Positions 1-7,581 of a stretch of 32,500 bases of DNA are shown here, piece after piece. The number at the start of each line of letters is the position of its first letter. Position 1 is the first letter of the stretch. Source of the DNA: an uncultured Spirochaetales bacterium (GTDB lineage: Bacteria > Spirochaetota > Spirochaetia > Sphaerochaetales > Sphaerochaetaceae); NCBI GenBank assembly GCA_949283235.1, contig CASDRY010000028.1, positions 1 through 32,500 of the forward strand, given 5' to 3'. The translations under genes were made by a program, and so were the position numbers. Under the pieces are notes generated by a model. That model saw only the letters and a list, made by a program, of their open reading frames with translations, was not told the DNA's origin and ran no database searches.

Positions 1-56
1 ACGCCCTCGCGCCGATGGTACTGCAGTCCGCTGCGGGAGAGTAGGTCGCTGCCAGG
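1..56 (+). rRNA. rrf: 5S ribosomal RNA, 3' part
   Basis: The first bases match the 3' half of bacterial 5S rRNA: the CGCCGATGGTACTGC block, then GGGAGAGTAGGTCGCTGCCAGG, the typical 3' end. The 5' half lies outside the window, so this is the promoter-distal end of an rRNA operon read on the plus strand. A run of T follows directly and a stronger hairpin terminator lies 57 bases on. Confidence 0.9.
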
Positions 57-112
57 TTTTTTTTCGTCCTTTCCATCCTCTTCCATGAGGGTGTTCATAT
101 ACTACCTCCTTG

Positions 113-141
113 TGTCCCCCATCCATAGGGGACATTTTTTT
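113..141 (+). terminator. Rho-independent terminator of the rRNA operon
   Basis: TGTCCCC (113-119) and GGGGACA (128-134) form a perfect 7-bp stem with an 8-base loop, followed by seven T (135-141). It sits downstream of 5S rRNA on the same strand. Confidence 0.75.
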
Positions 142-460
142 CATCATTGAGGGCTCAACGCGTTTTATTTGAGCCCGCGAGTCATGAGGAACCGCGTAAA
201 ATCGTTTCAGCATGTCTTCTCGTTGACAAAACGGCATGAAGAAGAGAACTGTGGTAGGTAAGGGATGAGAGCACTTAGTTTATATCCAGTCAGCTTTTGC
301 TTTGGATTCTCGAAGTTATCCTCCTTTTCAGTGCAATAAACGTTTGTGATGAAGGATGCCAGATTTATCCTGCGCAATCTAGTTACCACTGCCACAGCCG
401 CCTTGTCATATAGACCCCAATTCTTTCTTTTTTCATTAAGAACCTTTATTTGAATATTTG
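142..460. other. Intergenic stretch between 5S rRNA and the ridA operon
   Basis: No convincing gene is seen. GGGCTCAA (151-158) and TTGAGCCC (169-176) form an 8-bp hairpin with a 10-base loop; it has no T tract, so it is either a second rRNA-transcript hairpin or unexplained. A 62-codon minus-strand reading frame at 207-395 has no ribosome site and no recognisable domain and is probably chance. Confidence 0.4.
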
Positions 461-508
461 TCTAATTATTAGAAAATTTGTTGAAATATGTTTTTTCCGT
501 GCTATCCT
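461..508 (+). promoter_or_regulatory. Putative operator and promoter of the ridA operon
   Basis: A 13-base perfect palindrome TCTAAT-T-ATTAGA (461-473) lies 7 bases before a possible -35 TTGAAA (481-486). TATCCT (503-508) is a possible -10 after a 16-base spacer. Transcription would start near 515, just before the ridA ribosome site. The palindrome is a plausible binding site for the regulator encoded second in the operon; that link is inference. Confidence 0.35.
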
Positions 509-526
509 GATGCCAGGAGGAAGGTA

Positions 527-907
527 ATGGAAAAGAAACAGATATCAACTGATAAGGCTCCACAGCCAGCTGGTCCTTATTCACAGGTCATTACTTATGG
601 TGATTTCATATTTGTCGCCGGACAGCGTCCTGCGGATCCTGAGACAAACAAGATTGTAGAAGGCGGGATTAAGGAGCAGACAGAGCAGGTCATCAAGAAC
701 CTGAGCGCAGCACTTGAAGCTGCTGGCTCATCGCTTGCCGATGTCGTTTCAAGCAGGGTATTTCTTTCGGATATCGGTAATTTCGATGCTATGAACAGTG
801 TTTATGAGAAGATGTTCCCGAAACCATATCCAGTCAGGACTACCGTCTCATGCACGCTTCGCAACATTCTTGTGGAGATTGATGTCATTGCTATAAGGAG
901 GTCCTGA
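527..907 (+). CDS. ridA: RidA family reactive-imine/enamine deaminase
   Basis: RidA (YjgF/YER057c/UK114) proteins hydrolyse 2-aminoacrylate and related enamines released by PLP enzymes, protecting PLP-dependent enzymes in the cytosol. The 126-residue product has the family's standard length, an AGPYSQ start block (about 15-20), the substrate-binding Arg in PVRTTV (R104) and the VEID strand with E118. The ATG at 527 is chosen because AGGAGGAAGG precedes it at the right spacing; an upstream in-frame ATG at 488 has no ribosome site and would overlap the promoter. The stop overlaps the next start (TGATG). Being first in an operon with an aminotransferase-fold PLP enzyme fits its role in clearing the reactive intermediate of that enzyme. 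Confidence 0.93.
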   Translation: MEKKQISTDKAPQPAGPYSQVITYGDFIFVAGQRPADPETNKIVEGGIKEQTEQVIKNLSAALEAAGSSLADVVSSRVFLSDIGNFDAMNSVYEKMFPKPYPVRTTVSCTLRNILVEIDVIAIRRS

Positions 908-1536
908 TGAAGGATATCAGGGAAGCTCTGCCGATATTGGAACCGATTCTTCAGGGGCTTGGCAAGCATTTTGGAGACAGGTTCGAATTTGTCCTTCATG
1001 ATTACAAGAATGGGTTCAGATCCTCGATTATCTCGATTATAAATGGCAAGATAACCGGCCGCAAAGTCGGAGATAGCGGGACTAAGATAGGACTTGAGCT
1101 GACTAAACCGAAGCAGTCTTCGGAGGATGGACGCTTCCATTATTCATCTCAGACAAAAGATGGAAGGATGCTGACTTCTTCCACTATTTATCTGAAGGAT
1201 GATGAAGGGAATGTGATAGGAAGTCTCTGCATAAACTTTGACTGCTCGGACCTGATTCAGGCTAGGAGCTTCATGGATTCCTTCATAGGGGACAAGGATG
1301 AAGAGCCTGTGTTGTATGGGAGCGTGGATGATCTGCTGATGGATCTTCTGATGGAATCCGTTGAGAGGATAGGGGTGCAGCCAGCCCAGATGTCCAGGGA
1401 ACAGAAGCTGGACTGCATCAGATTCCTGCAGGAGAAGGGTGCCCTGGATATCAAAGGCAGTATCAATAAGATCGCAAAATTCCTAGGTATAACCAAAAGC
1501 TCTGTGTACAACTACATCAATGAGATAAATGCATGA
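907..1536 (+). CDS. YheO/DauR-like transcriptional regulator (PAS_6 plus HTH_22)
   Basis: A 209-residue cytoplasmic DNA-binding regulator. The N-terminal about 120 residues fit the YheO-like PAS domain (LGKHFGDRFEFVLHDYKNG opening, then the SSIISIINGKITGR and LCINFD strands). The C-terminal about 60 residues carry a helix-turn-helix (KIAKFLGITKSSVYNYINEI). Known members such as DauR control amino-acid catabolism in response to small ligands. It overlaps ridA by one base and the next gene's reading frame by 4 bases, so it is co-translated and likely autoregulates the operon, possibly through the palindrome at 461-473. The ligand cannot be read from sequence; the neighbours suggest an amino acid or its imine/keto product. 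Confidence 0.85.
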   Translation: MKDIREALPILEPILQGLGKHFGDRFEFVLHDYKNGFRSSIISIINGKITGRKVGDSGTKIGLELTKPKQSSEDGRFHYSSQTKDGRMLTSSTIYLKDDEGNVIGSLCINFDCSDLIQARSFMDSFIGDKDEEPVLYGSVDDLLMDLLMESVERIGVQPAQMSREQKLDCIRFLQEKGALDIKGSINKIAKFLGITKSSVYNYINEINA

Positions 1537-1556
1537 AAGCACAAAGGAGGTTAGAA

Positions 1557-2744
1557 GTGCTTGATAAAAATCTGCTACAGAAGGAATTCGGATTCCTGGG
1601 AGATGATATATTTCTGAATGTCTCTCAGGTATGCATGCCTGCCAAACGCGTGCAGGAAGCTTATGGAAGCTTCATGGACAATTATGTCAGGAAATTCGGA
1701 GAGGGTGTAGTTGATGAAGCCTGGGATATCGTCAACGGCTGTCGCCCGAAACTCCAGAAGTTGATAAATGCGAAAGAGGCGCACGAGATAGGATTTGTCA
1801 AGAATACTGCGGAAGGAATGGGCATCCTTGCATCAGGACTCAGGCTTGAGCCGGGAGACAGTGTTGTCATTGCTGATCAGGAACACCAGTCAACCCTGTT
1901 CCCTTGGATAAACCAGCATCAGCTAAGAGGAATAAAGCTGAATGTCGTTGCCAGCCGCAACCATGAGGTGAACGAGGATGATATGATTGCTGCCATAGAT
2001 GACAAAACAAAGGTACTGGTCATTTCATCTGCCCAGTTCTCCACAGGATTCAGGGCTGACCTCGAGAAACTTGGCAATGCATGCCATGAACGCGGAATCA
2101 TCTTTGCGGTTGATGGAATCCAGACGCTCGGGCGCTTTGTCATGGATGTTCAGAAATGGCATATCGATTATCTTGTAGCTGGTTCGAACAAGGGTCTTCT
2201 GGGATCCCTTGGCTGTGGATTTGTCTATTGCTCGGACAGGATAATCGACCAGATTACGCCACCTTATGCAGGATACCAGTCAACGACGAACCATGTCCCT
2301 GCGCCATCTGTCACGACGAACTTCGAATATCTTGAATGGCATCCGAATGCCAGGAAGTTCGAGAGCGGAAACCTGAGCTATAACTGTATCCTGGCGGTAT
2401 CAGAAGGTGTCGATGTCCTACTTGAGCTTGGGATGGAGAATATCGAGGAGCATATCAAGGTTCTTGAGAAGAGGCTTAGGGAGAACCTCAGAAATCTTAG
2501 CCTTTATGTTGTACAGGCACATGATGAGAAGAACTGGGGCGGTATCGTATGCGTCTATTATCCGAAAGAGCATGAGAATGACGTCGTCAGGATTCTCGGT
2601 GATTATCGCATACATGGAACGATGAGGGGCGGTTATATCAGATTTGGTCTCGATTTCTACAATACCATGGAGCAGATGGATATTATTTCGGAAGCGCTCT
2701 ATAAGATTGCAGCCCTTGGAGAAGGGAAAGGAGATAAAGCATGA
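1557..2744 (+). CDS. Aminotransferase class V-fold PLP enzyme
   Basis: A fold-type I PLP enzyme of the class V (cysteine desulfurase / isopenicillin-N epimerase-like) group, 395 residues. Visible landmarks: NTAEGM phosphate-loop segment (about 83-88), Asp in FAVDGIQT (D186) for the PLP pyridine nitrogen, and AGSNKGLLG with the Schiff-base Lys (K212). I chose GTG at 1557 because AAAGGAGG ends 6 bases before it; an upstream ATG at 1533 overlaps the regulator stop (ATGA) but has no separate ribosome site. It overlaps the following transporter by 4 bases. The specific reaction (desulfurase, lyase, epimerase or transaminase) is not determined. RidA upstream suggests the enzyme releases an enamine or imine such as 2-aminoacrylate. 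Confidence 0.85.
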   Translation: MLDKNLLQKEFGFLGDDIFLNVSQVCMPAKRVQEAYGSFMDNYVRKFGEGVVDEAWDIVNGCRPKLQKLINAKEAHEIGFVKNTAEGMGILASGLRLEPGDSVVIADQEHQSTLFPWINQHQLRGIKLNVVASRNHEVNEDDMIAAIDDKTKVLVISSAQFSTGFRADLEKLGNACHERGIIFAVDGIQTLGRFVMDVQKWHIDYLVAGSNKGLLGSLGCGFVYCSDRIIDQITPPYAGYQSTTNHVPAPSVTTNFEYLEWHPNARKFESGNLSYNCILAVSEGVDVLLELGMENIEEHIKVLEKRLRENLRNLSLYVVQAHDEKNWGGIVCVYYPKEHENDVVRILGDYRIHGTMRGGYIRFGLDFYNTMEQMDIISEALYKIAALGEGKGDKA

Positions 2745-3994
2745 GAAAGCTTTTTCAGGCATACAGGAAGGTTTCTCTCCTGAAGAAACTTCTTGTCGCT
2801 ATGATAGTGGGTATCCTCCTTGGAGCGATATTCGGGGAATCAATCAACATCATTAAGCCTTTCGGAACAGTGTTCCTGAATCTGCTTAAGATGGCAGCAT
2901 TGCCGCTTGTCCTTGTCAACCTGATTTCAGGAATAGCCTCTCTTGATGATCCGAAGAGCTTTGGACGTATTGGCGGAAAGATCATGGTCTATTATTTCGC
3001 AACAACGGCCATCGCGATTATTCTTGGTCTTGTCGTCGGGACACTCTTCAAGCCTGGCGTCGGATTCCAGCTTACTGGTGCTGAGGAATATACGGGAGCC
3101 ATAGAGACGATACCTTCTATTGGTAACACAATAATCAACCTCATTCCTTCAAATATCTTCGAGGCCCTTACTGCCGGAAAGTTTGATCAGATTGTTGTAT
3201 TTGCGGCTTTTGCCGGAATCGCAGCACTTCTTCTTCCAGAGCCGCACAGGTCAAGCGTGAAGTCAGGTGTTAATTCTCTTGCTGCACTATTCAACAAGAT
3301 GATCGGAATCATCATGGGATATGCTCCTATAGGCGTTGCTGCTCTTATGGCTTCAACTGTCGGCACTTATGGTTCATCTCTGTTCGGGTTCCTCGCGAAA
3401 TATCTTGGCGCCTCCTATCTTGCTTCGGCTTGCCAGATATTGGTCTATATCATATTCCTCTATGTTTTCACTAGGATGACTCCTGGTAAGTTCTTTAAGA
3501 AAGCTGCACCTCTTATTGTAACGACATTCAGCACCAGCTCATCGCTTGCTGCAGTGCCTGTCAATCTTGAATGTGCAGATGATCTGGAATGCTCGCGCAG
3601 CGTATCAAATTTCACAGTCCCTCTTGGTTCGCAGGTCAATAAGGATGGAAATGGTATCATGCTTGCAATTACATTCCTCTTTGCAGCACAATGTGCCGGC
3701 GCTGATACGAGCATTCCAACTCTCCTGAAGGTTATCCTTATTTCACTGTTGTTGACAACAGGTGCAGGCGGAGTTCCTGGCGGTGGAATCGTTACGGTTG
3801 CCATTGTCGTCGATGCATTCGGTCTTCCTCTTGAGGTAGTAGCTCTTGTCTCCGGAATCTTCACATTGATTGATGTTGTATTCACGACACTGAATTGTCT
3901 TGGCGACCTGGTCGGAACAGTTATCGTCGATAGATCTGAGAAGAGATATCACAAGAAGCACGGAACGGCAGTGCCTATACAGGAAACAACCTGA
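2741..3994 (+). CDS. DAACS-family amino acid/dicarboxylate:cation symporter
   Basis: An inner-membrane elevator transporter of 417 residues (GltP/DctA/SstT superfamily). The HP1 serine motif is present (STSSSLAAVP, 264-273). Two substrate-pocket positions depart from glutamate carriers. The TM7 NMDGT motif reads NKDGN (300-304). In TM8, aligned from memory to GltPh, the amine-binding Asp is kept (D378), as are T382, N385 and D389, but the Arg that holds an acidic side chain is Phe (F381). That predicts a zwitterionic, non-acidic amino-acid substrate rather than glutamate or C4-dicarboxylate. It is last in the operon with ridA, the regulator and the PLP enzyme (4-bp overlap), so it probably imports the PLP enzyme's substrate. 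Confidence 0.88.
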   Translation: MRKLFQAYRKVSLLKKLLVAMIVGILLGAIFGESINIIKPFGTVFLNLLKMAALPLVLVNLISGIASLDDPKSFGRIGGKIMVYYFATTAIAIILGLVVGTLFKPGVGFQLTGAEEYTGAIETIPSIGNTIINLIPSNIFEALTAGKFDQIVVFAAFAGIAALLLPEPHRSSVKSGVNSLAALFNKMIGIIMGYAPIGVAALMASTVGTYGSSLFGFLAKYLGASYLASACQILVYIIFLYVFTRMTPGKFFKKAAPLIVTTFSTSSSLAAVPVNLECADDLECSRSVSNFTVPLGSQVNKDGNGIMLAITFLFAAQCAGADTSIPTLLKVILISLLLTTGAGGVPGGGIVTVAIVVDAFGLPLEVVALVSGIFTLIDVVFTTLNCLGDLVGTVIVDRSEKRYHKKHGTAVPIQETT

Positions 3995-4026
3995 TAATCA
4001 TTGTATGATGAAGAAATATGATGAAA

Positions 4027-4058
4027 GGGGAGGCTTAACCTCCCCGATTATTCTTTAT
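4027..4058 (+). terminator. Hairpin terminator after the ridA operon
   Basis: GGGGAGG (4027-4033) pairs with CCTCCCC (4039-4045) around a 5-base loop, followed by a T-rich but interrupted tract to 4058. It lies 32 bases after the symporter stop. Confidence 0.55.
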
Positions 4059-4185
4059 TGAGATACAAAGTTTTTCTTTGAAAGTCTTAATTTGATTGAT
4101 CCTAGACATGTGGCATATGCAATTCTCCATTTATTACCACTGAAGAGCCTTTTCTTGTGTTTATACATTCTGGTATTGTCTCTCT

Positions 4186-4629
4186 ATGAGGATTATCTTT
4201 GTATGCCATGGAAATATATGCAGATCTCCAATGGCTGAATTTATCTTTAAGGACCTTTTGAGTAGTGCAGGTTCGACATCTGATTTCATCATATCTTCAG
4301 CAGGCGTAAGCAGCGAAGAAAGCGGTAATGATATCTATCCTCCTGCGAAGAGGATATTGAAAAGTATGGGTATTCCATTTACATCTCATAGAGCCCATAG
4401 GATTACGGATTCAGAGTTCGCTGAGAGTGATCTTGTGATTGCGCTTGATAGTTCTAATTTCAGGAATCTTGTAAGACGATTCGGAAATAATGCCAAGATA
4501 AGGATGCTTTTAGATAGAGATGTTGAAGATCCTTGGTATACAGATGATTTCGAGAAAGCCTTTGATGATATTTACCTTGGCTGTAAGAATCTTCTGAGTG
4601 GCCTAAATAGCTCAAGATTGTTATACTAA
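4186..4629 (+). CDS. Low-molecular-weight protein-tyrosine phosphatase
   Basis: A 147-residue cytosolic phosphatase, the usual length. The N-terminal P-loop CX5R is CHGNICRS with nucleophile C7 and R13, and the general-acid Asp lies in the DP pair at 115-116 (VEDPWY). Family members dephosphorylate tyrosine on BY-kinases and other proteins, or act on small phosphoesters; the substrate here is unknown. No good ribosome site precedes ATG 4186, but the P-loop starts 6 residues in, as is standard, so the start is secure. It lies 16 bases before kduI and is probably co-transcribed with it, although no functional link is obvious. Confidence 0.92.
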   Translation: MRIIFVCHGNICRSPMAEFIFKDLLSSAGSTSDFIISSAGVSSEESGNDIYPPAKRILKSMGIPFTSHRAHRITDSEFAESDLVIALDSSNFRNLVRRFGNNAKIRMLLDRDVEDPWYTDDFEKAFDDIYLGCKNLLSGLNSSRLLY

Positions 4630-4645
4630 TATAGAGGAGATAAAA

Positions 4646-5491
4646 ATGGATATTCGTTATTCAACAGGCAAAGAGCCATTTAAGAGAATGAACACAGATG
4701 AACTCAGAGACGAGTTCCTCATTCAGGATATTTTCCGCCCGGATGATGTTACTGCAGTATATTCCCATGTAGACAGAATCGTAACTATGGGAGCTATGCC
4801 TGTAAAGGAAACAATCTCTATCGATAAGAATATTGATTGCTGGAAGAATTTTGGAGTTACATACCTTCTGGAAAGAAGAGAGCTCGGTGCTATAAACATT
4901 GGTGGTAAGGGAAAGATTATCGCAGATGGAACTGAGTATCCAATGGATCATTTTGATGGAATTTATATTCCAATGGGAACAAAGGAAGTGAAATTCGCTT
5001 CTGATGATTCTGAAAATCCAGCTAAGTTCTATATGTGCACAACACCTGCACATCGTCCTTATCCTGCAAAGCTTATCCCTCTCAAGGATGCTATTCACAA
5101 GCATCTCGGATCACAGACTACATCCAATGAGAGAACAATTAATCAGTATATCCATCCAGATGTTCTTGATACATGTCAGCTTTCAATGGGCCTCACTCAC
5201 CTTGAGCCAGGTTCTGTATGGAATACAATGCCAGCTCATACACATGAGAGAAGAATGGAAGTTTATTTCTATTTTGAGATTCCAGAGGATAATGTAGTAT
5301 TCCACTTCATGGGCGAGCCAAGTGAGACAAGACATATTATCATGCACAATGAGGAAGCTGTAATCAATCCAGCATGGTCCATCCATTCTGGCTGTGGTAC
5401 ATCCAACTATACATTCATCTGGGCAATGGCTGGTGAGAACCGCGCTTATGATGATCAGGATGTTCTCAAAACAGATAAGGATCTTAGATAA
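4646..5491 (+). CDS. kduI: 5-keto-4-deoxyuronate isomerase (4-deoxy-L-threo-5-hexosulose-uronate ketol-isomerase)
   Basis: KduI converts 5-keto-4-deoxyuronate to 2,5-diketo-3-deoxygluconate in breakdown of unsaturated uronates from pectin or glycosaminoglycans. The 281-residue product matches the family length. The cupin zinc site is visible as HTHERRME (H198, H200, E205) plus H247 in SIHSGC. GAGGAG at 4634-4639 sets the start. Codon choice is strongly biased, as in enolase and the porin here, which suggests high expression. The other kdu genes are not nearby. The beta-glucuronidase gene at 11.6-13.4 kb is the other uronate gene in the window. Confidence 0.95.
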   Translation: MDIRYSTGKEPFKRMNTDELRDEFLIQDIFRPDDVTAVYSHVDRIVTMGAMPVKETISIDKNIDCWKNFGVTYLLERRELGAINIGGKGKIIADGTEYPMDHFDGIYIPMGTKEVKFASDDSENPAKFYMCTTPAHRPYPAKLIPLKDAIHKHLGSQTTSNERTINQYIHPDVLDTCQLSMGLTHLEPGSVWNTMPAHTHERRMEVYFYFEIPEDNVVFHFMGEPSETRHIIMHNEEAVINPAWSIHSGCGTSNYTFIWAMAGENRAYDDQDVLKTDKDLR

Positions 5492-5510
5492 TCTATTCAT
5501 GATTTCCTTC

Positions 5511-5543
5511 AGCTGCCACTCAATAGGGTGGCAGTTGTTGTTT
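5511..5543 (+). terminator. Terminator after kduI
   Basis: CTGCCAC (5513-5519) pairs with GTGGCAG (5528-5534), extended by a G-T and an A-T pair, with an 8-base loop and a TTGTTGTTT tract. Confidence 0.55.
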
Positions 5544-5550
5544 CACTGGC

Positions 5551-5579
5551 TTGGTTGAATCTTTATAAACTGATATAAA
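5551..5579 (+). promoter_or_regulatory. Probable sigma-70 promoter of metNI
   Basis: TTGGTT (5551-5556), 17-base spacer, TATAAA (5574-5579). Transcription would begin near 5586, leaving only about 12 untranslated bases that still contain the TTGGAG ribosome site before ATG 5598. There is no room for a leader or riboswitch, unlike metQ downstream. Confidence 0.55.
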
Positions 5580-5597
5580 TAGCCATTGGAGCAGATT

Positions 5598-6599
5598 ATG
5601 GAGATAAAACTGAAGAATCTGAGACGAAACTACGGCTCTCTTCATGCTGTAGATGATGTCTCATTGGTTATTCCATCAAATACTGTATATGGAATTATAG
5701 GTAAATCCGGAGCGGGGAAATCAACGCTGGTACGGCTTATATCTATGCTGGAGTCCCCAGATAACGGAGAAGTCTATTATGATGATAAGCGTGTAGATAA
5801 CCTCTCAAAGAAGGAACTCATAGAGGAGAGACGCCATATAGGAATGATCTTCCAGACATTCAATCTCTTCTCATCACGCAATGCAGCTGAGAATATTGCT
5901 TATCCAATGGAAATCTGCCATATGGAGAAAGATTACATAAAGAAGCGCACAGAAGAGCTTCTCGCTCTGGTAGGACTTGAAGGCAGGGGTAAAGCTCCTA
6001 TTTCAACGCTTTCAGGAGGACAGAAGCAGAGAGTAGCTATCGCGCGAGCTCTCGCTACGAATCCATCCATACTCTTCTGTGATGAAGCTACAAGCGCTCT
6101 CGATCCTCAGACAACAAGAGCAATTCTTTCACTCATAAAGGAAATCCAGAAGAAGATGAATCTCACAGTCGTGATGATCACTCATCAGATGGAAGTTGTC
6201 CGTGACTCCTGTGACAGGGTTGCTGTCCTCGATTCTGGTCATATCGTGGAAGAAGGTCTTGTCTCTGATATCTTCTCTGCGCCTCAGAGCGATGTTACAA
6301 AGGATTTTCTATCATCCCTCACCAATGTTCATGAATCAATGGTCAGATGGTCCAAGGATGGAGGGCATTACACGCTTCGCTTCCGTGGCTCGACTACAGA
6401 TGAGCCAATAATCTCGTCTGTTTCTTCTGTAACTGGAGCTATTTTCAATATAAGGGCTGCAGGTGTTCAGAATGTGAATAATGAGGAAATGGGCGTAATG
6501 GTTACGGATATCGGGCCAGATGAGGAAACAGCAAGGAAAGCTGTTACTCTTCTGAAGGAAAAAGGTGTCTCAGTTGAAGAGACAAAGGGAGGTGTATGA
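5598..6599 (+). CDS. metN: Methionine ABC transporter ATP-binding protein MetN
   Basis: MetN powers D/L-methionine import at the inner membrane. The 333-residue product (usual about 343) has Walker A GKSGAGKST (35-43), signature LSGGQ (138-142), Walker B ILFCDEA (158-164), and a C-terminal NIL/ACT-like regulatory domain (about 265-333) that in E. coli binds methionine and inhibits transport. ATG 5598 is preferred over TTG 5586 because TTGGAG ends 6 bases before it and the predicted transcript starts near 5586. The stop overlaps metI. The MetQ partner is about 1 kb downstream under its own promoter. Confidence 0.94.
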   Translation: MEIKLKNLRRNYGSLHAVDDVSLVIPSNTVYGIIGKSGAGKSTLVRLISMLESPDNGEVYYDDKRVDNLSKKELIEERRHIGMIFQTFNLFSSRNAAENIAYPMEICHMEKDYIKKRTEELLALVGLEGRGKAPISTLSGGQKQRVAIARALATNPSILFCDEATSALDPQTTRAILSLIKEIQKKMNLTVVMITHQMEVVRDSCDRVAVLDSGHIVEEGLVSDIFSAPQSDVTKDFLSSLTNVHESMVRWSKDGGHYTLRFRGSTTDEPIISSVSSVTGAIFNIRAAGVQNVNNEEMGVMVTDIGPDEETARKAVTLLKEKGVSVEETKGGV

Positions 6600-7285
6600 T
6601 GGAGCTGCTTCAGTCTTTTCTTGATGAGAGAATGTGGAGTCTTGTCGCATCTTCTACATGGCAGACAGTGGTGATGGTATTCCTCTCCACTATATTCTCC
6701 ATGATACTTGGCCTTCCTATCGGAGTGCTTCTCCATGTGACAAGCTCTGAAGAGCAGGGAGGTATAATACCGCATCCTGTTTTTTACAATGTGCTTTCCA
6801 GAATAGTGAACATCCTGCGTTCATTTCCGTTCATAATCCTCATGATTGTCCTCATGCCTCTTTCAAGGATCATCATAGGAACAAGTATCGGAACCATGGC
6901 TACAGTCATTCCTCTTTCTATAGCGGCGGCACCATTTGTTGCCAGGGTTATCGAATCCGCGCTGAAGGAAGTGGACCCCGGTGTTGTTCAGGCCGCGAAA
7001 GCTATGGGTTCCACCAATTGGCAGATAATCTTCAAGGTTCTCATTCCAGAGGCAATGCCATCTCTTGCTTCCGGAGTAACCCTCACCATAATAAACCTCA
7101 TCGGTTACTCTGCAATGGCTGGTGCTATCGGAGGCGGCGGATTGGGTGACCTTGCTATCAGATACGGCTATCAGAGATTCAACCCTGCATACATGGTTTG
7201 TGCTGTTGTTGTCATAATCATAATGGTTGAATTGATACAGTTCATAGGTGATAAAATAAGTGCAAGGTTAATTGCAAAGCGTTGA
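6596..7285 (+). CDS. metI: Methionine ABC transporter permease MetI
   Basis: An inner-membrane permease of 229 residues with about five membrane segments and the ABC EAA loop (AKAMGSTNWQIIFKVLIPEA) that docks on MetN. Two adjacent ATGs are possible: 6596 overlaps the metN stop, while 6599 sits at better spacing from AGGGAGG. Either gives a normal MetI. A perfect 9-bp terminator follows at once, so metNI is a two-gene unit separate from metQ. Confidence 0.93.
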   Translation: MMELLQSFLDERMWSLVASSTWQTVVMVFLSTIFSMILGLPIGVLLHVTSSEEQGGIIPHPVFYNVLSRIVNILRSFPFIILMIVLMPLSRIIIGTSIGTMATVIPLSIAAAPFVARVIESALKEVDPGVVQAAKAMGSTNWQIIFKVLIPEAMPSLASGVTLTIINLIGYSAMAGAIGGGGLGDLAIRYGYQRFNPAYMVCAVVVIIIMVELIQFIGDKISARLIAKR

Positions 7286-7288
7286 GAG

Positions 7289-7313
7289 AATCCCGACTCG
7301 GTCGGGATTTTCT
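7289..7313 (+). terminator. Rho-independent terminator of metNI
   Basis: AATCCCGAC (7289-7297) and GTCGGGATT (7301-7309) form a perfect 9-bp stem with a 3-base loop and end in a T tract. It begins 4 bases after the metI stop. Confidence 0.8.
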
Positions 7314-7397
7314 ATATCTAAAGTAAAAATCTTTTCAATATAATTCCTTGTATCAAAATGAGTAAATAAAATCTTTTTCAAAATACGGTAAAAATTA

Positions 7398-7426
7398 TTG
7401 CATACTCTTGCAGTTTTATGCATAAT
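7398..7426 (+). promoter_or_regulatory. Probable sigma-70 promoter of the metQ leader
   Basis: TTGCAT (7398-7403), exactly 17 bases, CATAAT (7421-7426). Predicted start near 7433, giving a leader of about 185 bases before metQ. The leader contains the Met-rich peptide. Confidence 0.6.
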
Positions 7427-7456
7427 GAAGCCATCAAAAGACAAGGAGGACACAGC

Positions 7457-7519
7457 ATGTTTAATTCAACATTCACAGCTATGATGATGTCCTCTATGAT
7501 GATGCCCGTCAGGGCATGA
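7457..7519 (+). CDS. Methionine-rich leader peptide upstream of metQ
   Basis: A 20-codon open frame, MFNSTFTAMMMSSMMMPVRA, with an excellent ribosome site (AAGGAGGA, 7443-7450, 6 bases before ATG). Seven of 20 codons are ATG, six of them in two runs of three (7481-7489, 7496-7504). The last codons before TGA (7505-7514) are the 5' arm of a possible 10-bp pairing with 7564-7573. This is the layout of amino-acid attenuator peptides such as those of his, trp or leu operons, here for methionine before a methionine-binding protein gene. The peptide itself probably has no function beyond being translated. I know of no named family for it. Confidence 0.7.
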   Translation: MFNSTFTAMMMSSMMMPVRA

Positions 7520-7581
7520 CACTTTTATTTCTCACCACATCTATATTCAGTTGTTTTCAGGTTCCCTGATGGGATTATTTT
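7505..7581 (+). promoter_or_regulatory. Candidate attenuator structure in the metQ leader
   Basis: CCCGTCAGGG (7505-7514) can pair with CCCTGATGGG (7564-7573), 10 bp with one G-T pair, followed by ATTATTTT (7574-7581). Competing local hairpins exist: GCCC/GGGC just before the leader stop, and TCAGG-TTC-CCTGA inside the 3' arm. TTTCTC (7528-7533) is also complementary to GAGAAA at the metQ ribosome site (7606-7611). Whether the long pairing terminates or antiterminates cannot be settled by reading. Confidence 0.45.

Noticed and set aside
1-94. Minus-strand frame with a good ribosome site (AAGGAGG) and ATG near 94, reading into the 5S rRNA antisense
   Set aside because: It overlaps an rRNA gene and has no protein-like character; such frames over rRNA are a classic annotation artefact.
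207-395. 62-codon minus-strand frame upstream of ridA
   Set aside because: No ribosome site, no domain, and codon use unlike the neighbours.
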